A DNA stretch of 64,000 nucleotides, taken from assembly GCA_963978895.1 (NCBI GenBank), contig OZ022241.1, forward strand, positions 19,949,725 to 20,013,724. The letters are read 5' to 3'. The stretch comes from Erpobdella octoculata. Its lineage: Eukaryota > Annelida > Clitellata > Hirudinida > Erpobdellidae. The translations under genes and the position numbers were made by a program. The notes beneath the pieces are model-generated. The model had not been told where the DNA came from, ran no database searches, and was given only the letters and a program-made list of their open reading frames with translations. Shown here piece by piece: positions 56,034-64,000 of this stretch (within the stretch, counting starts at the first letter, position 1; each line of letters starts with the position of its first letter).

Positions 56034-57005
56034 CTATTTCTTTGGGATAAAATCAGGCATAATTTTAATTTCGTGACACACTTCAGAACAAAGACCTATT
56101 TTTTCTGAGAATACTTTTGCAACGTTATCTAAAATAATTGTTAACTGACTCTGTTGTAGTTCACTTAAGTGATCTACAATGTTTTTCTCTATTTTAGTAC
56201 TGGGTAAGGCAATTTCGATATTGGACTTATCTAAGACTTCAACTTTTCCAAAGTCTATGTCTCCATCGTAAATGATCGAACAACTACTTACCAAAGCTTT
56301 TTCGATTCGTTCATGATATTTACGTATTTTGTTGGCATGCAGATGATAATGATGACCATCTATTTCAACTATGAAAGAGTAAGGTGATTTTACTCGAACA
56401 ATTGTTCCAGGCCCTTGCCATCGGTTCAACATTTTAGATTTATTTTTATCAGGTGCTAATATAATAACGGGATCACCTAATTGAAATTTACGATCAGTAC
56501 TTCTTAAGTTATAATATTTAGCATAACGATTTTGTTCGTTACTACCAGCAAGATCTGCATATTCGCGTGCTTCTTGTAGAGCTTTACAAAGATCACTTAA
56601 ATATTGAGTTGGATTTTTTCCTAACTTAAAAGATACTTCTCCCTCATTTACCCATGAATCTTTTAAAATAGATAATGGTCCTCTTGGAGCAGTTCCATAA
56701 ATTAATGTATAAGGACTAACATGCGTTGTGGAAGACGGCTTCTCGCGAAGACTCCACAAAATAAAAGGCAACAATTTAAACCAACGTTTAGGATGATCCT
56801 GTGACAACTTATAAATCATGGTCTTAATACTTTGATTACAACGCTCTACAATACCAGCTGCTTCTGGATGTCCCGGAGTATTGAAACGTGGACTACACCC
56901 TAAATATTTTAAGAATTCTTTAGTCAAAGAACTCGTGAAATTACTTCCACAATCAGAGCTAATAACTCGCGGAATTGAAAAGTCATAAAAATCTCTAGAA
57001 GGCAA
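56034..57005 (-). pseudogene. Gmr1-like integrase core (C-terminal part) to RT junction
   Basis: ISSDCGSNFTSS holds the second catalytic Asp and PGHPEAAGIVERCNQ the Glu, about 35 residues apart as in DD35E. Then comes LGDPVIILAPDK and RWQGPGTIVRV, the chromodomain-less C-terminal (GPY/F-like) part, then a linker and VAKVFSEKIGLCSEVCHEI, the lead-in to RT. The integrase is therefore fused upstream of RT in the same frame; an in-frame TAG (after IPKK) separates them in this copy. Confidence 0.9.
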
Positions 57006-57068
57006 TCACAGACGCTTCGTGCTGTCAATGAGTGTAAAGGAAAAGCCATCGGCCATCTTGAAAAAAGA

Positions 57069-58133
57069 TTAACTACGACTAGTGCATAATTGAACTTGGG
57101 TGGGGTTCAATGGAAACAATGGACCTATGCAATCCATTACAAGATGACTAAAAAGAAATTCATCTCCTCTGGGTATTGGTTGAATCGGGATACGATCCTT
57201 CATCTTTATAGGCGCCCTTAATTGACATATTTTGCTGGACTCGCAAAATTCTCTAACTTTGGTCTCCATCTCTGGGAACCAAAAATTCATGCGTATGCGC
57301 TGTAAGGATGACTTAGTTGCCATATGACCTGCACACGGAGCTTCATGACCTAATTGTAAGATAATGGGAATGCGATCATTAGGTAAACACAATTGTTTTA
57401 ACTTAAGTCCCCATAAAGATTCCCTATGAAACAACATGTTTCCTTCTATAAAGAATCCCTTTTTCTTTCGAAATGCAAATTCCCAAAATGGTTTTAAAGA
57501 AGGGCAATTTCTTTGTTCTCTACCAAAGGAAGTGGTAGGAAGATCTACTCTATTATCATTTATAACTGGAATTCCTACAATAGTCTCTTCATTATTACTA
57601 GGAATATCTGAGATTTCTTTGTCAGGATTAACTACAACCTCAACCGCTACCTCGTTAATTTGTACCGTTGGAACCGTTGGAACCGTTGTAACATCCACCT
57701 CATCGTCGTTGGCAAAATCAGATAACCATGATACTAAAATTTCCACAACCTCATACAAAGTCTCGGCTTCAAGTCTCTCATTAACACCAGGGTGAATAAT
57801 GATAGCTTCGCTCAAATTGGGTACCACGGAAAAGAAAACCTTAAATTTAGGAGCAATGTTCATGGTATTATGGGATTTCTGCACTGGTTGCAACAAAACC
57901 TCAACACCCTCTACTGTTTTGTGTGAACCATGCACATCGACTAATTCAACCTTTGTAGTCGGACGAACTCCTAAAGCGTCTACTAAGTCTTTCCTAATGC
58001 AATTAGTTTCAGTTCCACTATCAATTAAAGCTAACTGGGTTGTTGATTGATTAATCATAACCTCTCTAAAAGGTCGTTTATAGAATCGTTCAGTTTCGAT
58101 GATAGGAGATTCATTCAATCCTAATATTTTCAT
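57069..58133 (-). pseudogene. Gmr1-like protease and integrase N-terminal part
   Basis: 354 codons. Aspartic protease motif LALIDSGTETNCIRK near residues 35-49, then HNTMNIAPKFKVFFSVV. Near 250-310 is the integrase HHCC zinc-binding domain (LGHEAPCAGHMATKS ... FCESSKICQL), then LVMDCIGPLFPL with the first integrase Asp. A frameshift near 57085 moves the next part of the core into another frame (LFSRWPMAFPLHSL). Overlaps the Gag frame by 23 bases in a different frame, which could be a natural Gag/Pol frameshift site. Confidence 0.88.
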
Positions 58134-58622
58134 TTATAAGAGAATCATCTGGATTTAATACATGACAACAATTAATTTTAATATTTTTCTGGTTGGGACA
58201 ATCTCTAGCAATGTGACCTACTTTCTGACAATTATAACAAACGGGTGATCCTTTATTATTATCTTTATTATAATTCCTAACCGTCACTGGTTGACTATTA
58301 AAACGCTGTTGAGACGGAAGAGGATGGTTAAATCGTGGTTTAGAATTAATGTTAGGATTATTAATTGGTCTACTCGGAGGTGCATGACTCCTTACATCGT
58401 TAAGTCTTGGACGAGCATACTGAATGATATGACAATCATTATCACGTACTGCCATATAATTATCTGCCGCCTCTGCAAGTTGTTCGCTGCTTAACCAAAT
58501 ATCTTTTTCTAGAGTGGACAGGTGATCAAGACAACCTCGTGGCATTACCTCTTTTAATCTATCAGCACAGAGTAAATCAATTAAAGTATCAAAAGAATTT
58601 ACTTCTCTGCTTTGTATATAAT
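58111..58622 (-). pseudogene. Gmr1-like Gag C-terminal part with CCHC knuckle
   Basis: Frame piece from about 58622 (YYIQSREVNSFDTLIDLL), with ATG at 58545 internal. Carries CYNCQKVGHIARDCP (CX2CX4HX4C). One frameshift near 58630 separates it from the Gag N-terminal ORF. Confidence 0.85.
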
Positions 58623-58625
58623 ATG

Positions 58626-59519
58626 TCAGAGCAGTGCGTAAATGTGATCAAATTCTATATAAGTTTGGTTATGAGTCTTCATCATCGACAGAAAGCGTTG
58701 TCTTAATATTAAAGGACTTATTCTATAACCTAATAATAAAATTCTCTTAAGTTCATAATAGTCTTCGAGTTGATATGATGGTAAATGATTAATGAGACTT
58801 CTGCCCCTCTCACTTAATTTAGCTATTAAAATTTTAGATTTTAAATTATCTTCCACTTCATACGAAATAAATTGTTTCTCTAAAAATTCAAAAAAACTAG
58901 GGATGGACAATGGATCAGATGGAAAAGGTCCTATTAGATCTCCTATTATTTTAACTAGTTTTATCGTTTTATTTGTTAGATCAGGTTGATGTGCTGTCTC
59001 TATACTAAATCTAGTTAATTCTCTTTCTCTTTCATTTCTAACTTCTTCTCTCTCAAATTTTAATTGCTCTCTCCGATCCTCCGCTTCCCTCTCTTCTCTT
59101 CTCGATCGCTCTGCTGCTTCTCTCTCTTCTCTTTTCTCTTCTAATCTTATTCGTTCTCTTCGATCCTCTGCTTCCCTCTCTTCTCTTTTCAATCGTTCTG
59201 CTGCTTCTCTCTCTTCTCTTTTCTCTTCTAATATTTCCCTCTGCATTCGCTCAGCCGATTCCCTCTCTTTCTCTAGGAGTTGTAATTTCACCACTTCTAA
59301 ATTATCTATTACTACTCTACTCTGTTCTGCCATAAAATAACCGCCCGCTCCCTCTTCATCTGGGTTATCCTGTAACACTCTAGTACTCTGGGATTCTACT
59401 CCACTAAACATGGTTTCCCTTCTATCCCTAGGGTTTACTCTTAACATTGCTTGAGCAATATCTTCTGCTCGTTGCTCAGGCGATTCGGTTACAGGGGTAT
59501 TTGTTCCTGTCTCAGACAT
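58626..59519 (-). pseudogene. Gmr1-like Gag N-terminal part
   Basis: 297 codons from ATG 59519. A long highly charged helix (about residues 75-180) is built of repeated EREAAERLKREEREAEDRRE-type segments, probably a coiled coil. Then comes a Gag-like part (FFEFLEKQFISYEVEDNLKS; LSERGRSLINHLPSYQLEDY). The frame breaks before the zinc knuckle. Confidence 0.8.
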
Positions 59520-59890
59520 GACAACAATCTACTACCACACGAAATCTACGCCCGAAATTACACAATTGCACACCGTACTTCAACACAAACCCACACTAGA
59601 AATTACACACTACCTAAGGGCAACCGCGAAATGAATCAGATAAACTTATCTCGATTCTTCTCCCTTCAGACAAGGTCGATGCTCCTCCTGAACTGGTCGA
59701 TCTCTTCTCCTTCTGAACTGGTCGAATGACTCGTCGACTTCTTCCCCTGAACTGGTCAAATTTTTCTCCGGAACTGGTCGAATTCTTCCCCTGAACTGGT
59801 CGAATGACTCTTCGGCTTCTTCTTCAAACAAAATCTTCTAAATCAAGATCTTCTTTCTCAAGATCTATCCCACCACTGCCACCAGTAAAC
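59520..59890 (-). other. 5' leader of the LTR retrotransposon
   Basis: Between the 5' LTR and Gag. It contains the primer-site-like TGGTGGCAGTGGTGGGA (about 59868-59884) and several tandem copies of GAACTGGTCGAATG-type sequence on the plus strand (59685-59810). Confidence 0.65.
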
Positions 59891-60393
59891 TGACAGTAAC
59901 GTGCCGCCAACTAAACTATTACACTTTATTGAAGAAGTTAGAGAAGTACTTTTATTAAACACAAACACGAACAGCAAGAGTCTCTCAACGAGGAAGACGA
60001 AGCGAGGCAAGAGCAAGAGGCAAGAGGCTGAAAAGCTATCGTCACTACCTTATATAGGGAAAAACCCACGAAAAAATAAACCAATATAAACAAGTACTAA
60101 ACATATTAATAGCTCCTTAAATCTCGATCGCGAAGACATCAGATTTTCACTACTTATAAACATATATATAAACTATAATCCACGAGATTTATTTAATTAA
60201 TTAATCGGTAGATTTCTCAATATATTAAAAAATATACACCCCTATTAATTGCGGGAAACAAACGCGCTCCGATTGGCTCGTTAACACAAAGGATTCCAAA
60301 AAGTTCGACGTGGCCCATGGAAGATACTAAATAATTTATACAATCTATTTTAAATTATTTGAATTATTACATTAATAATATACTATGAATACA
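59891..60393 (-). repeat. 5' LTR
   Basis: 503 bp, minus strand TGTATTCATAG ... TTACTGTCA, so TG...CA ended. The few differences from the 3' LTR suggest a fairly recent insertion. Confidence 0.9.
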
Positions 60394-60638
60394 CTAAAAT
60401 AAAATAAGAAGGAGGGGGGGTCCAGCACTGACAGTGACATAACTTCTAACGCTGCTGTTGTTTGTTACATCAATTAATTCATTATCATGATATAATAAGT
60501 AATAACACAGTAGGCCTAAATACGTATTTTTTTATTAGGTTGTGGATCCAGATGTTATATCAAGATATCCATGATGTGCATGTAAGAATTTATTACGCCC
60601 AGGCGTGTAATAAAAGTTATTATGCAATTGTACCTATA

Positions 60639-60686
60639 TACCATGGTCTTCTTAATATAAGGTCTTATATTAGAAAGTCCATGGTA
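60639..60686. repeat. 48-bp near-perfect palindrome in Helitron 2
   Basis: TACCATGG ... AATATAAG / CTTATATT ... CCATGGTA with 24-base arms. Absent from the same position in Helitron 1. Confidence 0.85.
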
Positions 60687-60773
60687 TTGCTAAAATTAGT
60701 GCGCGCAGGCGTGTAATAAAAGTTATTACGCAATTGTACACTGTAAGTCCTAAAAATCAAAAGAGGTGGCGCA

Positions 60774-60806
60774 TGGAACCTTGCATAGTTACTATGCAGG
60801 GTTCCA
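60774..60806. repeat. 33-bp palindrome in Helitron 2
   Basis: TGGAACCTTGCATAG - TTA - CTATGCAGGGTTCCA, one mismatch in 15-base arms. It lies 74 bases before the CTAG end, so it may be a subterminal Helitron hairpin. Confidence 0.85.
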
Positions 60807-60881
60807 TAGGGTGACGGTACAATCAAAAAATAATTTATGAAATTTAAAAAAATCCGTTATTTATGACTGGCTATCTCTAGT

Positions 60882-61735
60882 TTGTGATATTTTCGTCGAA
60901 CTAATTATTGTCTATGCTAATATGTTTGTTGTTTATGTAGTAAAAATATAAAAGTGTGTTTAAAAAGAACTTTGTTTTTGCTTCACTTGTTCTTGTTTAT
61001 GACTTACTGCACCCATCTCTTGGTTACTTCAACACCCTTGTGCTTTAGCAGGTTTACCTTAAGGTCTGGTTAATATCTACATCAATTTTATCTGCTTGGA
61101 AAACTGTCCTGTTTTTACTTTGCAATTTTGAAAGCAATATGAAACAATAGAAGCTTTGTTAATGCCGCAATGAAGTCAATCTCTCGACACCAATAGTACT
61201 TAAACGAAGTTTAAGCTCATTTAGCACATTTTGACCCAGATTTGCTACTTGAAAAAAAAACCAAAGTTACAACAATTGACAAAGGCACTTTTAACACGGA
61301 CTGTGCGTTACATATATAAATACAAAAAAGTCACTAAATGTGTTGCTAAGCTCTAAACTCAAGAATGGCCAAACCAAAATCAACTAAATTTTGACACAGC
61401 ATGTCATTCATTAAAGAGATGGTTTTTATCTATTTTTTTAAATCGGCTCATTATTTCATTTTTATGAGCAAAAAACCTTTTCGACCAAAGTTCTTAAGTA
61501 CGAACAACAAGGGTTATTGCGTAACCAAATTCAAATCGAGTTTACGTAACAAATTTTAAAGAAGTGAACCGTAAAAAGGTTCGTTTATTAAAAATCCTTT
61601 ATATATTTGAGATAGAAAGATACACATTTTAATGCAAATATTTTTCATGAAGATGGAAGTCTATAAGATATATGTTATACCTATATAACATAGATATCAT
61701 AGATATAATAGATATCAAAGTTGATTTTTATATAT
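60882..61735. other. Intergenic, no recognised feature
   Basis: AT-rich, no supported feature. Confidence 0.5.
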
Positions 61736-61738
61736 AAA

Positions 61739-62293
61739 CTAGCGGGGGAACCCGGCGTTGCCCGGGGTTTTTAGAGGTTTACCTAATGCATTTCTTTTTC
61801 GCTCCCGATTCCTTCCCGCTTGCGCTCCCGCCCCCGGTCGTTATCCGTTCCCTGTCGCTTTCCCGCTCATTTTTTTGCTCTCAGTCCCCCCCCTAGATCC
61901 GATTCTACATACATACATACATACATACATACATACATACATACATACATACATACATACATACATACATACATACATACATACATACATACATACATAC
62001 ATACATACATACATACATACATACATACATACATACATACATACATACATACATACATACATACATACATACATACATACATACATACATACATACATAC
62101 ATACATACATACATACATACATACATACATACATACATACATACATACATACATACATACATACATACATACATACATACATACATACATACATACATAC
62201 ATACATACATACATACATACATACATACATACATACATACATACATACATACATACATACATACATACATACATACATACATACATACATACA

Positions 62294-62327
<34 letters not shown>

Positions 62328-62770
62328 CATACATACATACATACATACATACATACATACATACATACATACATACATACATACATACATACATACATAC
62401 ATACATACATACATACATACATACACACACACATACATACATACATACATACATACATAGATACATACACACACATACATACTTTGAATGAGCATTTAGT
62501 GCCGAAATATTGTAAAAAAACACATACATACATACATACATACATAAACACACACAGACACACATACATGCACATACACATACATACATACACACATACA
62601 TACGCACATACATACATACATATATATATATAGTTTCCGCTCGCTCACCCGCTCCGCTCATTTTGTGACGGATTTCAAAATTTTTTCTCTATATTTGATT
62701 CCCCTTGACTCTCAAGGTTGTGTGAAAATTTCATTAAGATCGGATGAATGGTGTAGCAATGCATAAATAA
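61739..62770 (+). repeat. GC-rich/ACAT dispersed repeat, longest copy
   Basis: Opens CTAGCGGGGGAACCCGGCGT and GGGGTTTTTAGAGGTTTACC, then CGCTCCCG units and CTAGATCCGATTCTACATAC. About 550 bp of (ACAT)n follow (61905-62480), then the spacer GTGCCGAAATATTGTAAAAA (62499), more ACAT/ACAC, GCTCGCTCACCCGCTCCGCT and GGATGAATGGTGTAGCAATG. All modules known from the other copies occur here in one order. Confidence 0.9.
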
Positions 62771-62800
62771 CATACTTATATACATACATACATACATACA

Positions 62801-62834
<34 letters not shown>

Positions 62835-62863
62835 CAAACATTCATTTATATATATATAGATAT

Positions 62864-62924
<61 letters not shown>

Positions 62925-62950
62925 CATATATGTTTATATATATATTAGGG
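62770..62950. repeat. ACAT then (TA)n microsatellites
   Basis: ACAT to about 62830, then a TA run to about 62945. Confidence 0.95.
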
Positions 62951-63281
62951 TGCCAATGAAATTAATTGACAAAATTAGAATACAACTTTTGTTTGCTCTC
63001 ACCCCCCCCCCCCCCATAAGTTTTCCGTTAGACTCAAGTATGAAGTGGAACAAAATTTAAGAATTTATTTTAACAATAATTGGTAGCAATTATAGTTATT
63101 ATACCTACTGGCAGTGTCTGGACTGGAATATTTACTTATTTATATACTACAGCACAATTGCTAATTATATATTCTTTGGTTTCAGTGTTGAATTTGATGT
63201 CTGTCCTTACAAGCAAATTGAAATATAGTTTTTTCAAAGTTTAGTTTAAATTGAGTTTCACGGGTAACGATGCTCTGTTAA
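62951..63281. other. Intergenic, no recognised feature
   Basis: Includes a C run near 63002. Nothing supported. Confidence 0.5.
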
Positions 63282-64000
63282 TTGATTTGGTATGAAAACG
63301 TTGATTGGCTTGTTGTGATAGTATCAGACAGTGGTGTCATGAAGTTACTCGGCGCTCCTATGTTGCCAAGTGGAACTGGTGAAGCACAGGCAACTGCTGT
63401 CCATCAGCTCATTGTCGACTGGCATCTGGAAGACAGAATTCAGTTCATGTGTTTTGACTCCACGGTCAGCAACACTGGCAGTAAAGCTGGAGCATGCACG
63501 TTACTTCAACATAAGCTACAGAAATCACTTTTTGGCTTAGCATGTACTCATCACATACTCGAGCTCATTGTAGTGCATGTCTTCAATCTGTTAATGGAAT
63601 GTTCAAGTGGTCTTAATGGTCCAACTGTCAAACTCTTTGAACGTTTTTCAAAAGCATGGAGTAATATAGACATATACAAGTTTGAGAGCAGTGCCAGCGA
63701 TCACTCAGTTGCTGTCATCCTCGGACCGCAAAAGGATAGCCTTATAAGCTTCTTTCGGCACCAGTTGCAAGAATTCCAGTCGAGAGACGACTTCAAAGAA
63801 TTGCTACAGCTTGCTCTAGTCTTTTTCGGTGATGAATCAAGTGATGTTTGCATCATGGCTCCAGGGGCGTATCACAGAGCCCGTTGAATGGCAAAGATTA
63901 TATATAGCTTGAAAATTTACCTGTTTCGTTCACAGTTTCGTTTGACGGTTGCTGAACTGTCTAGACTTCGACAGTTCAATGTGTTCACAGTGAAGCTGTA
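63282..64000 (+). pseudogene. Transposase-like fragment of an unnamed family, cut by the window edge
   Basis: Open from 63282 to a TGA at 63885-63887: VVIVSDSGVMKLLGAPMLPS, EDRIQFMCFDSTVSNTGSKA, GLACTHHILELIVVHVFNLL and KDSLISFFRHQLQEFQSRDD. The same frame continues past the TGA with MAKIIYSLKIYLFRSQFRLT to the window end, so the TGA (probably once Trp in an RxRWMAK context) is a nonsense change. The family is shared with 34990-35480. The CFD..SNTG and HHxxEL blocks suggest a DDE or hAT-like transposase core, but I cannot name it. No ATG is reliable at the start. Confidence 0.7.

Larger units (their letters stand above)
54811..60393 (-). mobile_element. LTR retrotransposon with Gmr1-like order (Gag-PR-IN-RT)
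   Basis: Two ~500-bp LTRs (59891-60393 is the 5' LTR on the minus strand, 54811-55311 the 3' LTR) enclose, in minus-strand order, Gag, CCHC, aspartic protease, integrase, then RT. Sequences are of Ty3/gypsy type, but integrase precedes RT as in copia elements. That order is known for the Gmr1 group of gypsy-like elements. RNase H is missing. A primer-site-like TGGTGGCAGTGGTGGGA follows the 5' LTR. Several frame breaks make it defective. No target duplication was found at the flanks. Confidence 0.88.
54707..60573. mobile_element. Short TIR element (MITE-like) carrying an LTR retrotransposon
   Basis: Left end CATGGATATCTTGATATAAC and, after a two-base difference, CTGGATCCACAACCTAATAA. The right end is the same inverted. 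Flanks ATGTGCAT (54699-54706 and 60574-60581) are a perfect 8-bp duplication of Helitron sequence, though the palindromic ends allow a shorter reading. Without the LTR retrotransposon it is about 284 bp and non-coding. Confidence 0.85.
54601..60880 (+). mobile_element. Helitron 2, split by nested insertions
   Basis: The left piece (54601-54698) matches Helitron 1 (ACGCTTACGTAATTAGTCGT; GATATCGATGTGC). The right piece from 60574 resumes exactly where the homologous sequence in Helitron 1 continues (GTAAGAATTTATT; GGCGTGTAATAAAAGTTATT). The right end is GGCTATCTCTAG at 60880 followed by T, matching Helitron 1. The hairpin before it is decayed, and the 5' TC terminus is not recognisable. No Rep coding remains. 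About 400 bp without the inserts. Confidence 0.7.

Noticed and set aside
54806..60398. Target-site duplication of the Gmr1-like element
   Set aside because: The five bases next to the LTRs (GTGAC and CTAAA) do not match.
63861..63880. CAGGGGCGTA as a hAT terminal repeat
   Set aside because: It lies within the continuous transposase-like reading frame and has no inverted partner.

Overview
The window looks like a repeat-dense, AT-rich invertebrate metazoan chromosome segment. Reasons: one multi-exon host gene with GT/AG introns, an RGK-type GTPase (a family known only from animals); many eukaryotic transposons (Helitron, hAT-like, Ginger-like, non-LTR and LTR elements); tRNA-derived SINEs; very long microsatellites; and a 200-base assembly gap at 49798-49997. 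I cannot name the species from sequence alone. Nothing bacterial, no CRISPR array and no rRNA was seen.

Layout. 1-4000: a broken minus-strand R2-like non-LTR element (restriction-like-endonuclease type), split at 2002-3396 by a DNA element whose inverted ends are arrays of a ~15-bp motif. 4000-7700: a (GTAT)n tract, a GC-rich dispersed repeat, a short Helitron (5205-6905) with a broken N-terminal Rep fragment, and two more dispersed-repeat copies. 7694-12060: an apparently intact two-ORF non-LTR retrotransposon (CR1/L2-like). 12648-14260: a decayed gag-protease remnant of a gypsy-like element. 15454-25380: the only host gene, five exons, 519 codons before the stop. Its second intron holds a 2.08-kb Ginger-like transposon with an OTU-type domain, a tRNA-derived SINE and a LINE fragment. 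28711-32511: a hAT-like element carrying a second, inverted copy of its own family. 34000-41000: minisatellite, a transposase-like remnant, and two more elements with arrayed inverted ends. 41939-44890: a gypsy-like gag-pol (mag-like), 3' truncated. 45496-48480: a nearly intact R2-like ORF. 50000-54400: tandem repeats and gap. 54601-60880: a three-level nest, a Helitron containing a short TIR element containing an LTR retrotransposon whose pol order is protease-integrase-RT (Gmr1-like). 61739-62950: a long ACAT-rich dispersed repeat. 63282-64000: a transposase-like fragment running off the edge.

Apart from the RGK gene the window is a layered record of insertions. Target-site duplications and inverted repeats give the order of several events. 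(ACAT)n tracts recur at truncation points. The RGK exons agree in splice phase at all four junctions, so that model is well supported although assembled by eye.
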